Shown piece after piece: positions 42,763 through 51,773 of a stretch of DNA of 64,000 nucleotides. The translations under genes were made by a program, and so were the position numbers. Position 1 is the stretch's first letter; each line of letters opens with the position of its first letter. The stretch spans positions 2,604,001 through 2,668,000 of the forward strand of contig CATOTI010000002.1 of NCBI GenBank assembly GCA_951813295.1, written 5' to 3'. The notes beneath the pieces were generated by a model that did not search any database, had not been told where the DNA came from, and saw nothing but the letters and a program-made list of their open reading frames with translations. This DNA is from an uncultured Pseudomonadales bacterium. GTDB taxonomy: Bacteria > Pseudomonadota > Gammaproteobacteria > Pseudomonadales > Azotimanducaceae.

Positions 42763-43905
42763 TCAGGGTGACGTGCGTCGGGTGTTCATCCGCTTGAAGT
42801 GAGCCGCTGCGTTGGGTTCGAGCTCGGCACCACGACCGAAGAGCGCCGGAGGCGGATTAGCCGACACGGGAACGTCGAAGCTGAAACGCTTGCTTGTGGG
42901 GATGTCGCACACTTCGTCGTCGCAGGACTGCCATCGGACGACGCCCGCGATCGTGACGGCGTTGACGTCCTTGCGCCGCGCGGAGTTGATCGTGAGCGGC
43001 AACCGGAGTTCGAACGCACCGTGGTAGACCGGGAACGTCTCGTCCGTGCCAGCGAGGCGATGCAGTTCGCTCGCCGGGTATCGCCAGGCGCGTTGTACCA
43101 GGCTCGGGTTTTCGTCGAGCACGACTTCACACGCGACTGAACCCGCAGGTGCCGGGGTCGCATAAACGTGCCGTCCGTCCGGGACGTTGAATGCGACGAC
43201 CAGATCGCGCTGCACGGTCGGCACGAGGGCATCGGCCTCGAGTGAAACATCAATCTCGACTTCACTCGATGTGCGCGCCGAGGGCGCTAGCGTTGGGTCA
43301 GCGGGCCCTCCGGTCGCCGCGCGGAGAAGCTGCTCCGGTCCGGCGCGAACGGCCAGGTTGCTGTCGAAGAACTTGTCGGTTATCCGCCCGTCCCGGTCGA
43401 CGACGTAGGTCCCGGGATAAGGAATGCCGGCCCACGGGTGGTCGTTCGGGTCGATCAGCGTGTTGAGGATGCCGAAAGAGCGGATCACGTCGGAGTCGGG
43501 ATCCGAAAGAAGGGTGAAGGTGATCCCGTGGGCGTCCGAGAAGTCGGCGAGGGCATCTTCTTCGTCGTAGCTCAGCGCATAGACGGCGATTCCCGCAGCA
43601 TCGAAGTGATCCATTCCTCTTTGCAGCTCGACGAGCTGCGAACGACAAGGTGGTCACCAGACCGCGGAACGGTAGAAGACGACGATCGCGGGTCGATCAC
43701 CCCGATCCTCGTCGAGATCGAAAGCTTCGCCTCGTGCGGTACGACAGACGATGTTGGGGATCCGGCCGCCGACGTTCGGCCCGGTCGGGAACTCTCCCTT
43801 GGGATCGCTTCGTGGACCCGAGCCGGGTTGCCGCGGACCAACGAATCCATCGTGGTCACGCCAACCGTTCTCGACCTCGGTCGAGCGTGTTTCCAATTCC
43901 GGCAT
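42763..43905 (-). CDS. Redoxin plus DsbD-alpha-like selenoprotein (in-frame TGA read as selenocysteine)
   Basis: The frame opens at ATG 43905 with GGGAGG upstream and meets TGA at 43654-43656, in 'FYRSAVW-U-PPCRSQLVELQ'. In cysteine homologues of this AhpC/TSA-like redoxin the same block reads 'FYRS.WC..C..QL', so the TGA replaces the first active-site Cys of a CxxC, giving U84-P-P-C87. The frame then runs on without another stop to 42763: 380 residues in all. Residues 45-200 are the redoxin fold, and 215-370 resemble the DsbD N-terminal domain ('WQSCDDEVCDIP', Cys328 and Cys333). Translation as two genes would leave a protein starting at M98 with no nucleophile. A stem-loop at 43623-43639 follows (separate entry). 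Sec machinery is not in this window. Confidence 0.85.
43623..43639 (-). promoter_or_regulatory. SECIS-like stem-loop downstream of the selenocysteine TGA
   Basis: In the message, GCAGCTC and GAGCTGC form a perfect 7-bp stem around the three-base loop GUC, with two A-U pairs possible beyond one mismatch. The loop starts 22 nt after the UGA. Bacterial SECIS elements are stem-loops with a small apical loop containing a G, about 16-37 nt past the UGA; all three points are met. It is also inside coding sequence, as bacterial SECIS are. Confidence 0.65.
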
Positions 43906-43935
43906 GAACTACCTCCCAAGGCTTCCGTTTGTCGG

Positions 43936-45342
43936 TTACGAGTTTTCGATCGCCGTCTTGAATCCAGAATATCGTGGCTGATCGATTGCGATCTGATTGA
44001 CGACGGTCGATCGAAGATGCGCGGCGAGGCCTGGCGTATCAAGCGCGATGCTGCCGTCGCGAAGTCCGTGCACGAGGCGCCAGCGGAGATCGAGAACCTC
44101 GTCACCGTCGCCGACGAGCGTGTTCAAGCGTCGTCGTTCGCGCGCTAGATGCTCGCCGCCGAGGCGGAACTCCCGATCGACGATGTCGAGGGTATTGGAT
44201 GCCACCCGGCTCAAGAATTGGGTGCGTCCGCGCGTCGTTGCCATCACGTCGTCGCGAAGGAACTCCGTCACACTCTTCAGCAACTCGGCGACGTTCGGTA
44301 GGTCGCTGGATGTAGGGGGTTCGATCGCGGGAACGAGTTCGACAGGACCCGGGATGATCAGGTTCACCATGTCGACCTGGCATTCCGACGTGCGGCGCCC
44401 CACGGCCGGGCGCTCGACGGTCTTGTCTGGGCCGTTGCGGTAATGCTCGGCGAACGTCAGACAGCCGACCGCCCACCAGAACGAACCGAAAACCTCCCAA
44501 AATTTGACGTGATCCGGATCGACCGGCCGGCCACTGGCGGCCTCGTAGCCAGCAAAGAGGTCCTCGTAGCTGCCGAAACCACCGACGGGACCGTCCCCGC
44601 CGAATCGCCAGGAGTTCGTGCAGATCCAGCCGAGATCGCGCATCGGATCGCCAATGTGGGCGACCTCCCAGTCGAGCACGGCGTTGATACCGTCCGGCGT
44701 CACCATGAAGTTGCCGTTGCGGAAGTCGTTGTGAACGAGGGTGAGTTCGTCAACGTTAGGAAGATGTTCGAGCAACCACCGGGCACCGTAATCGATCATC
44801 GGCTGAGGCGATTCGTACTCCTGGTAGCGCTCCCACATCTGGCGCACGAACGCTTCCGGCGAGAGTTCATCGAGTCGATCGCGAAGCCCGGTCGCATCGA
44901 GGTCGATCGCGTGGATGCGGGCCAGGATTTCGCCGCATTGATGCGCCAGTCGATCGCGTATGCCCGCGAGTTCCGGCGAGCGGTTGATACGCGCGCCTAG
45001 CGTCTCGCCATCGAGCCAGTCCATCAGAAAGGCATCACCCACGCCGTCCTCGGGTTCGAAGACGTAGATGACCTCCGGTTCCGGCACGCCGGCGACGCCC
45101 GCGGCGCGCATGAGTTCGGCCTCGGTCGGTAGTCCGGGGCTGCCGGGCTGCAAACCCGTGCCCGTCACCCCACCGGCGGCGCGGCGGAGCGCGAAGACGC
45201 GTGCCCCTTCGCTCGTTTCGACCTCGATGCGGTAAGTCTCCTGACTCGCGCCGGCGGAGAGTCGCTCGACATTGGTCAGCGACTCGAAGCCGGCGAGCTC
45301 GCGCGCCAGGACCTCACCGAGGGCGGCATCGATATCCGTCAC
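43936..45342 (-). CDS. APH-like phosphotransferase (acyl-CoA kinase type) with C-terminal DUF6285
   Basis: 468 residues. The kinase fold has the nucleotide loop region 'RLSAGASQETYRI', the catalytic loop 'LVHNDFRNGNFMV' (Asp base, Asn metal ligand) and the DFG-like 'VLDWEVAHIGDPMRDLGW'. Residues about 350-460 ('LLKSVTEFLRDDVMATTRGRTQFLSRVASNTLDIVDREF') match DUF6285. The start GTG 45342 overlaps the preceding acyl-CoA dehydrogenase stop (GTGA). In ACAD10/ACAD11 and LvaA/LvaC, such a kinase phosphorylates the 4-hydroxyl of an acyl-CoA so that the dehydrogenase partner can remove it. That role is inferred from the pairing. Confidence 0.88.
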   Translation of the reverse strand: MTDIDAALGEVLARELAGFESLTNVERLSAGASQETYRIEVETSEGARVFALRRAAGGVTGTGLQPGSPGLPTEAELMRAAGVAGVPEPEVIYVFEPEDGVGDAFLMDWLDGETLGARINRSPELAGIRDRLAHQCGEILARIHAIDLDATGLRDRLDELSPEAFVRQMWERYQEYESPQPMIDYGARWLLEHLPNVDELTLVHNDFRNGNFMVTPDGINAVLDWEVAHIGDPMRDLGWICTNSWRFGGDGPVGGFGSYEDLFAGYEAASGRPVDPDHVKFWEVFGSFWWAVGCLTFAEHYRNGPDKTVERPAVGRRTSECQVDMVNLIIPGPVELVPAIEPPTSSDLPNVAELLKSVTEFLRDDVMATTRGRTQFLSRVASNTLDIVDREFRLGGEHLARERRRLNTLVGDGDEVLDLRWRLVHGLRDGSIALDTPGLAAHLRSTVVNQIAIDQPRYSGFKTAIENS

Positions 45343-46607
45343 TCGCGCACTCCTTTCGGCGCACGCTGCCCCATGAAGTCGAACAGATAGCCTGCGACGC
45401 GGCGAATCTGGATTTCTTCGGCGCCTTCGGTAATTCGATAACGGCGGTGGTGGCGGTAGATATGTTCGAAGGGCTTGTGGCGCGAGTAGCCGAGGCCGCC
45501 GTGTACCTGCATCGCCTGATCCGCGGCGTCGCAGCACAGCCGGTTCGCCTGGTAGTTGCACATCGAGACTTTGTCGGAAACCGAAAACGCACCGTACGTG
45601 TCCATCATCCAGGCGGTCTTGTGGATCAACGCCCGGATCATCTCGGCCTGGGTCGCCAGCTCCGCGAGGGGGAACTGAATCGCCTGGTTCGTCGACAATG
45701 GCTTGCCGAACGGTTTGCGTTCCTTGGCGTACTGAATCGACTCGTCGATGCAGAACTGCGCCGCGCCGAGGCTCGCCGCGGCTTGGCGGATACGGTTCTC
45801 GTTGAAGAAATGCTGAACCACGGCTAGCCCACGGCCTTCTTCGCCGAACACGGCGTCGGTCGGGACTTCGACGTTGTCGAGCTTGATGTGGCCGTGGTCG
45901 GTCGGCATGTTGAACGTCCAGAGCATCTCCTCGACGGAGAAGCCCCCACTCTTGGTTGGCACCAGGAACGCGGTGATGCCATCGCCGTCACCCGCGTTCC
46001 CCCTCGTGCGCGCGAAGATCAGATCGTGGGTCGCCTTGTGGATACCCGTATTCCAGGTCTTTTCGCCGTTGATCCGCCACAGGTCACCCACGCGCTCCGC
46101 GTGCGTTTCCATGTGTGTCGCATCGGACCCGTGGTCGGGCTCGGTGATCCCGAAGGCAAAACCGGCGTTACCCGCCAGCATGTCCTCCATCCAGATCTCT
46201 TTCTGGGCGTCTGAGCCGTAGTGCATCATCAGAAGCGCACCGACGTTGTTGCCGACGATCGAGTGCTCGTTCTGCAGATCGTTGTGAAGCCCCAGGCCTT
46301 TTGCAGCGAGGTGTTCACGAATGACGGCCATACCGAGGTTGGTTCCGTCCCGGCCGCCAAGCTCGCTCGGCAAGGCGTAGCGATAGTGCCCGGCGCGGTC
46401 GGCGAGCCCTCTCGCTTGTGCAAGCAAAGCCTCCCATTCCTCGTTCGGCAAACCACCCCGCTCCCAGTCGGTGCGAGCGTCCTCGCGCCGATGGTCGAAG
46501 AAGCGAATGTTGTCGTTGGCTTGCTCGAGCGGCTTGATCTCGTTGTCGATGAACTCGTCCAGTTCGCCGAGATAAGCCACGAGGTCCGCGGGTAGGTCGA
46601 AATCCAT
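45339..46607 (-). CDS. Acyl-CoA dehydrogenase (ACAD10/11-like context)
   Basis: 422 residues. 'FGITEPDHGSDATHMETHAERVGDLWRINGEKTWNTG' is the FAD/substrate block, 'ERKPFGKPLSTNQAIQFPLAELATQAEMIRALIHKTAW' the helical signature, and 'YRITEGAEEIQIRRVAGYL' carries the C-terminal 'EGxxEIQ' block. It is translated together with the APH-like kinase through a GTGA overlap. The pair points to removal of a phosphorylated 4-hydroxy group from acyl-CoA rather than ordinary beta-oxidation. It lies 73 nt after the methyltransferase gene. Confidence 0.88.
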   Translation of the reverse strand: MDFDLPADLVAYLGELDEFIDNEIKPLEQANDNIRFFDHRREDARTDWERGGLPNEEWEALLAQARGLADRAGHYRYALPSELGGRDGTNLGMAVIREHLAAKGLGLHNDLQNEHSIVGNNVGALLMMHYGSDAQKEIWMEDMLAGNAGFAFGITEPDHGSDATHMETHAERVGDLWRINGEKTWNTGIHKATHDLIFARTRGNAGDGDGITAFLVPTKSGGFSVEEMLWTFNMPTDHGHIKLDNVEVPTDAVFGEEGRGLAVVQHFFNENRIRQAAASLGAAQFCIDESIQYAKERKPFGKPLSTNQAIQFPLAELATQAEMIRALIHKTAWMMDTYGAFSVSDKVSMCNYQANRLCCDAADQAMQVHGGLGYSRHKPFEHIYRHHRRYRITEGAEEIQIRRVAGYLFDFMGQRAPKGVRE

Positions 46608-46680
46608 CTAGTAGTCCCCTTCGATATCGCGATCGATTATGCGCGTCGCAACGCACACTTCCAGGATGGAGGGCGCTCGT

Positions 46681-47478
46681 TCACGGGAGCGCGGGACGGG
46701 TCGCCGTGATGAGCAGGCGGCGTGATTGCCAGGGCTCGGGGGGTTCGCGTGTTTCCCAGTCGATGCAGGTGATGTCGACGAATCCTGCCGTCGTCAGCAT
46801 GCGCTCGAGTTCGAGCCAGAAGACGATCGAGTTCGTGAGCGGATACGTTTCTTCGAGTGAGAGTTCGCCGTTCTCGTAGAGGCGCAGCCGAATCTCGCTC
46901 ATCGTTTCCTGGGTGAGCGGATCGAAGGCGACGCGCCGCGAGACCATCGAGATCTCGGATCCGTCGGGCAAGGGTTCGCGCGGACCTTCTTCGGGCCAGG
47001 CTTGTGGCAGGTTCGGCGGTTCGATCCATCCGCGGAAATCCCTACCGACGGGCAGATAGTGATCGAAGACGAGTCGACCGCCGGGGGTGAGGTGTTCGTA
47101 TGCGCGTTCGATGCCGGGACCGACGAACGCCGGACCGCCGAGACCGAGCGTGCCGCAGAGGTAGATCGTCCGGTAGCGGCGCTCGATGTCGAGCTCGTGC
47201 AGGGCCTGAACGTAGAACGCCGGGGTCAGTCCATGTCGAGCGGCGTTCGAGCGGCAATAATCGAGCATGTCAGCGGACGCATCCGCGCCGTCGACGTCGA
47301 CGCCGGCCTGGGCGAACGGGACCAGTAGTCGGCCGGTGCCGCAGCCGACGTCGAGTGCCGGCGCCTCGATGAGATCGCGGAAACGCTCCGCGTCCTCGCC
47401 GCCTTCGCCGACTACTTCCGACCAGTACCGGGCGCAGAGACCGTAGTGCCAGGTCGTGACTGATGCGCTTTCGCTCAT
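46681..47478 (-). CDS. Class I SAM-dependent methyltransferase
   Basis: 265 residues. Motif I is 'ALDVGCGTGRLLVPFAQAGVDVDGADASADMLDYCR' and motif IV region 'YRTIYLCGTLGLGG'. The downstream part 'GRLVFDHYLPVG...SRRVAFDPLTQETMSEIRLRLYENG' resembles the Methyltransf_25 proteins with a C-terminal beta-strand extension. The substrate is unknown. GGGAGGCG precedes the ATG, which lies 3 nt after the hydrolase stop, so it is in the same transcript. Confidence 0.85.
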   Translation of the reverse strand: MSESASVTTWHYGLCARYWSEVVGEGGEDAERFRDLIEAPALDVGCGTGRLLVPFAQAGVDVDGADASADMLDYCRSNAARHGLTPAFYVQALHELDIERRYRTIYLCGTLGLGGPAFVGPGIERAYEHLTPGGRLVFDHYLPVGRDFRGWIEPPNLPQAWPEEGPREPLPDGSEISMVSRRVAFDPLTQETMSEIRLRLYENGELSLEETYPLTNSIVFWLELERMLTTAGFVDITCIDWETREPPEPWQSRRLLITATRPALP

Positions 47479-47481
47479 GGA

Positions 47482-48354
47482 TTAATCGCCTCCCATCGGG
47501 ATCTTGGTTCGAAAGAATCGACCGATCTCGGCGAGTGCCTCGCCGGATTCGGGCAAGTCGGTGAAGATTTGAAAGACGTGGAAGGCGTCGTCGAAGGCAT
47601 GCAGATCGACGGAGACGCCAGCAGATGTTGCGCGATCGGCCAGGCGGGTCGAATCCGGGAACATGGCTTCGTCCTTTGCGACGTGAATCAGGAGTGGCGG
47701 AAGGCCGGCGAGGTCACCGTAGATCGGCGAAATACCGGGGTTGTGGGGCGGTGTTTCCGCAGCATAGAGCTTTGATTTCGCCTGGTGGTCGTCCGCCTCG
47801 AATCGCGCGGCGCCCCCCGCGTCGGTGAGATCGGTTGCGGGCGACAGCAGCGTTGCGCAGGCAGGCTGATCCGCACCTATTTGCTTGAGCGCGAGCATCG
47901 TCGCGAGCGCGAGTCCGCCGCCGGCCGAATCGCCGGCAATCATCAGCCGGTCATGCCCCATGTAATGGGCGATCTCGAGAAAAGCGCCGACGCTGTCTTT
48001 GACGGCGGCCGGATAGGGATGTTCCGGTGCGAGGCGATAGTCGATGGCCATGACGACCCCGTCGATGTGGCGGGCGAGGTGGCCGAGAAAGCCGCGCCAC
48101 CCGGCGACGGATCCTACCGTGTAGCCGCCACCGTGTAGGTAAAGAACACCTCGGTCGATGGCCCCGTCGATGGGGGTGTATTTTTGTCCTGGACACCCGC
48201 CCACCTCACAATCGGCCTCCCGAATACCTTCGGGAAGCGGGTAAGTCGACATGAACGCATCGAGGCTCCGTCGTTGCTCTTCGATCGGACGTCGATCAGG
48301 CCCGCCCTTGTCAGGGCTTGCGTCTAGAAAAGCCTGCATCTCGCGACTGGGCAT
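47482..48354 (-). CDS. Alpha/beta hydrolase of the hormone-sensitive-lipase (GDSAG) family
   Basis: 290 residues. 'LYLHGGGYTVGSVAGWRGFLGHLAR' is the HGGG oxyanion motif, and 'MIAGDSAGGGLALATM' the GDSAG nucleophile elbow of the HSL/carboxylesterase IV family; the His is in 'AFDDAFHVFQI'. The ATG at 48354 is chosen because GAGGTG lies 4 nt upstream; longer frames from ATG 48366 or GTG 48390 have weaker sites. It heads a run of seven minus-strand genes and faces the divergent esterase across 67 nt. Confidence 0.85.
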   Translation of the reverse strand: MPSREMQAFLDASPDKGGPDRRPIEEQRRSLDAFMSTYPLPEGIREADCEVGGCPGQKYTPIDGAIDRGVLYLHGGGYTVGSVAGWRGFLGHLARHIDGVVMAIDYRLAPEHPYPAAVKDSVGAFLEIAHYMGHDRLMIAGDSAGGGLALATMLALKQIGADQPACATLLSPATDLTDAGGAARFEADDHQAKSKLYAAETPPHNPGISPIYGDLAGLPPLLIHVAKDEAMFPDSTRLADRATSAGVSVDLHAFDDAFHVFQIFTDLPESGEALAEIGRFFRTKIPMGGD

Positions 48355-48421
48355 CGCACACCTCATCGTCTCGTTGATGTCATTCTGCACGTTGGTTTAA
48401 GCGAAACGGAGTTCGGCCTTC

Positions 48422-49303
48422 ATGAAGCGTGTCCTCCTGGGCTTGAGTGTCGTCGTCGTAGCCGTCGTGGTTTTTTATGCGCTCTGGTGGGGCTATTGGA
48501 TTCTCTCCTTCAGCCAGCATCTTCCGAGCCATGAAGTCTTCGTCGACGATGTGCGCCGCGAGTATCACCTCTTTGTCCCCGAAACCGAGGCGAGCGGATC
48601 GATGCCGCTCCTGGTGCTTCTGCAGGGCGGCGACGCCGGTAGCTGGCCGTTTGCGCAGCAGGATCGGTGGGAAGCACTGGCCGCGTCGCAAGGATTCCTG
48701 ATCGGTGTGCCCGTGGGTTACGAGCTGCCCGAAAACGAGGGTGCCTGGCAGCTCAACACGGACGAGTCACACCGTCAGGACATCGACTTCATGCAGGCGA
48801 TGATCGATGACATCGGGGAGCGTCACGCGATTGATCGACGCCGGGTCTATGCCGTCGGCTATTCGCTCGGATCGATGTTCAGTTACGAGCTCGCCTGCCA
48901 GATGAGCGGGCGGTTCGCCGCGATTGCGTCCCACGCGGGCACCATGCCGATCGATCCCAAAGCCTGCGACCCGTCGCGGAACGTCCCCCTGATGCACATC
49001 CATGGCGCGCGTGATCCGATCATCGCCTACGGCAATTCGTGGAATTGGAAAGCGTGGGACTCGGTCGGCCCGATGCGCGACGTCCCGAGCCTCATCGATT
49101 TCTGGGCGGATCGGTTCACCTGTTCGAACTCGGAATCGTTTGTCACTGGTGACGTCACGCACACCGTGCATTCGGACTGCGCGCAAGGAGCACGCGTCGA
49201 GCACTACCGGATCGAGGACCTCGGCCACGAGTGGCCGGAGTCGATCAACGGCAATTCGACCCACGAAGTACTGTGGTCGTTCTTGACGTCGTTCCGGCTA
49301 TAG
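48422..49303 (+). CDS. Exported PHB-depolymerase/LpqC-like esterase
   Basis: 293 residues. A membrane helix or uncleaved signal at 4-27 exports it. 'PLLVLLQGGDAGSWPFAQQ' is the oxyanion region, 'VYAVGYSLGSMFSYELACQ' the nucleophile elbow, 'HIHGARDPIIAYG' carries the acid, and 'DLGHEWPE' the His, in the order of LpqC and PHB depolymerase-like esterases. Several Cys pairs fit periplasmic disulfides. The terminator-like hairpin at its stop is listed separately. Confidence 0.85.
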   Translation: MKRVLLGLSVVVVAVVVFYALWWGYWILSFSQHLPSHEVFVDDVRREYHLFVPETEASGSMPLLVLLQGGDAGSWPFAQQDRWEALAASQGFLIGVPVGYELPENEGAWQLNTDESHRQDIDFMQAMIDDIGERHAIDRRRVYAVGYSLGSMFSYELACQMSGRFAAIASHAGTMPIDPKACDPSRNVPLMHIHGARDPIIAYGNSWNWKAWDSVGPMRDVPSLIDFWADRFTCSNSESFVTGDVTHTVHSDCAQGARVEHYRIEDLGHEWPESINGNSTHEVLWSFLTSFRL

Positions 49304-49329
49304 CGCGCACCGCCGGAAGCGGTGCGCGC
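49303..49329. terminator. Strong inverted repeat between converging genes
   Basis: GCGCGCACCGC and GCGGTGCGCGC form an 11-bp perfect stem around CGGAA. It begins on the last base of the esterase stop and ends 6 nt before the stop of the TonB receptor gene, so it can serve both transcripts. There is no T-run. Confidence 0.6.
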
Positions 49330-49335
49330 CAGGCG

Positions 49336-51582
49336 CTAGAAGCCGTCGTAGCTCACCTGGAAGGACATGCTGCGTGGCGGTTGGATGAGTCCCCAGATCC
49401 CGCCGACGGCGCCCTGCGAGCCGGGCAGGAATCGTCCGTCTTCGCCGGATGCGTTGTTGACCGAGAAGGTGAAATCCCATGGTCCCTTCGACAAGCCCGC
49501 GTTCACGCCGAGATTCTTGTAGTCGGATTCGGCCGGGACGTAATCGGGTGCAAAGAAATTGAAGACGCTCACTCCGTTCGGCTTATCACGCGTGACGTAG
49601 TTGACCGAAGCAAACAGGCTCCAGCCGTTAGCGAGTTCGCGGAAGTAGCTGATGTCGACGTTGTGGGTAGTCGGTGAATAGTTGTAGAGCTCTCCCCCTT
49701 CGCGAATCGATGGCGGGAAACCGGTCACCAGACCGCCGTTTGGCACACCCTCGACCTCGGTCTCCGTGAAGGCACCGGCGTAACCGACGCTCAGATAATC
49801 GGTCAGGGCCAGTCGAAAAATGGCCTCCCACGTTTCGACGATCGCGTCCGTACCACCGATCGCGACGGACACCGGCTGCGGTGGGATCGCGAGCTGCGCC
49901 CAAATCGGTATGTCCTTCCAATCGCCGTAGGCGTAAACCAGTTCGAGCTGCACACGCCCGTCGGCAAATGACCATTTCGTGCCGATCTCGGTGTTGATCA
50001 GCTCGGCCGCGTCGGCGTCACCGGGTGGTGCCACGCCGGCGTTTTCGAGTGCGATTCGATCGGACTGCGGCATCACGATCGGTGCCCGGTTGGCCGACGA
50101 TTGTGTGAGGTAGACGAGCCCCTGGTCATTCGGCGCCCAGGTGAGGCCGAGTCGATAGCTCAGGGAATCGAAGTCACGTTGCTCGACCGTCGTCGGGCTC
50201 GGGAACGAGAACGGCCCGAAGGTCGGGTCGCCGCCGAAGCTCACCGCATATTCCGACGTGTACGTGCGCTCCTCGTCGTGGAACCGCAAACCGCCGAGCA
50301 CGCTCCATTGCTCGTTGATTGCGTACTCGGCTTCCGCGTAGACGGCCCACGCTTCCGCATCGATCGGATCACTGATTTCTTCATGGAAGAAAAACGCCGG
50401 TGTCGACGTCCAGCCCCGGGAGTTGCTCTCCGCGTCGAGGAAGAACATACCCGCCAACCACTGGAAATCGCCCTCGACGTTCGACACGAGGCGGACCTCC
50501 TGAGTGAACGACTCGGCCGGTTGGTTGAAAACGACGCCCGAGAACAGTGGTCCGAAGCCGATATCGAACGAGAACTCGGAGTTCGTTTCTTTCCTCGGCG
50601 TATCGACGAAACCCGCCGAATACGTCAGGTTCGCGAAATCGAGTTCCAGCTCCGCCTTGAAGGTGGTCCAACTGATTTCGAACTCGTTCGAGACGTTACC
50701 GTCCGGGAAGAGTTCGAGCAGCATGCCCGTCGAAACGGGATAGAGAACCATGTCCCCGCCGCGCGAATCGAGAATCTGCGTACCGGGCAGGAAGCCGTAT
50801 TCGGTGTTCCACTCGGTGTGGGAGGCTTCGAAGCTCAACCGCTCCGACGCCTTGAGAAATGCCTTGATTCGCAGCGAATCACGCGTCGACTCGAGCGGAT
50901 TTTCAATCTCGGGTTGGCCGTCGATTCGGCCGTAGCCAGGGTCTTCGTCGCGCTGATACGCGAGGCGCACGCCGAATGTTCCTTCAACGATCGGTAGATT
51001 CACGACACCGCCGACCGTATGACCCATGCCCTCGACATTGCTGACGTCGGTCACCCCGGCACGAACCTTGTAGCCGAGTTTCTCGAGATCGACGGGTGCG
51101 GTGCGCATGATCACGCTACCGCCGGAGGAATCCTGCCCGTACGACGTGCCTTGGGGCCCTCGGATGATCTCGACCCGCTCGAGATCGAACGTTCCGATCG
51201 GCGGTGGCACCGGCGTGCTGATGTCGACATAGGGAATGTCGTCCACGTAGTAGCCGACGGGCGCTTGCCCGTCAGACGCACCCGACTGGCTGACGCCGCT
51301 GCCGCGCATCTGTACGCCTTCCTTGTTGGGCGCTTTGTTGCTGAAAACGGTCGCCCCCGGAACGAGGTTCATGACCTGGTTCATTTCTCTAAAAGTGGGG
51401 AGTTGGAGCTGCTCGGCCGAGACGGCCTGGATCGAGAGCGGCAAGTCCATGACCGCGACGTCGCGTCGGGTGGCACTCACGATGACCTCTTCGATGACGG
51501 CTTCGTCCTCGGCGGCGTAAGTTGCGACGGATCCGGATAGGGCGAGGCCCACCGTGACCGCATGAGCGAAAACTTTCTTCAT
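49336..51582 (-). CDS. TonB-dependent outer-membrane receptor
   Basis: 748 residues. A signal peptide 'MKKVFAHAVTVGLALSGSVATYA' precedes the TonB box region ('EEVIVSATRRDVAVMDLPLSIQAV'). The plug (about 45-165) has 'GSGVSQSGASDGQAPVGYYVDDIPY' and 'RVEIIRGPQGTSYGQDSSGGSVIMRT', and the remainder is the 22-strand barrel ending in '...FQVSYDGF' with a terminal Phe. The sequence type is that of the large catch-all receptor families used for polyphenols, siderophores or complex carbon. The substrate is unknown. It is transcribed alone toward the hairpin at 49303. Confidence 0.93.
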   Translation of the reverse strand: MKKVFAHAVTVGLALSGSVATYAAEDEAVIEEVIVSATRRDVAVMDLPLSIQAVSAEQLQLPTFREMNQVMNLVPGATVFSNKAPNKEGVQMRGSGVSQSGASDGQAPVGYYVDDIPYVDISTPVPPPIGTFDLERVEIIRGPQGTSYGQDSSGGSVIMRTAPVDLEKLGYKVRAGVTDVSNVEGMGHTVGGVVNLPIVEGTFGVRLAYQRDEDPGYGRIDGQPEIENPLESTRDSLRIKAFLKASERLSFEASHTEWNTEYGFLPGTQILDSRGGDMVLYPVSTGMLLELFPDGNVSNEFEISWTTFKAELELDFANLTYSAGFVDTPRKETNSEFSFDIGFGPLFSGVVFNQPAESFTQEVRLVSNVEGDFQWLAGMFFLDAESNSRGWTSTPAFFFHEEISDPIDAEAWAVYAEAEYAINEQWSVLGGLRFHDEERTYTSEYAVSFGGDPTFGPFSFPSPTTVEQRDFDSLSYRLGLTWAPNDQGLVYLTQSSANRAPIVMPQSDRIALENAGVAPPGDADAAELINTEIGTKWSFADGRVQLELVYAYGDWKDIPIWAQLAIPPQPVSVAIGGTDAIVETWEAIFRLALTDYLSVGYAGAFTETEVEGVPNGGLVTGFPPSIREGGELYNYSPTTHNVDISYFRELANGWSLFASVNYVTRDKPNGVSVFNFFAPDYVPAESDYKNLGVNAGLSKGPWDFTFSVNNASGEDGRFLPGSQGAVGGIWGLIQPPRSMSFQVSYDGF

Positions 51583-51773
51583 AGCTTCTCCGTAATGCTC
51601 GTCTTTGGGCGTAGCGACGAAATTGCCCGCACTATGCGCTGCGTGAAACTACGCGCAAAGGTCTGGCAGGCTCAAGCGAATGGGCCGTTGTGTTTCGGTT
51701 GTTCGACGCGCTGCAAAAGCTACATCGGTGGTGGATCTGAACCAGGTTACGAGTTGGTCTTCGAGGGGGTGAG

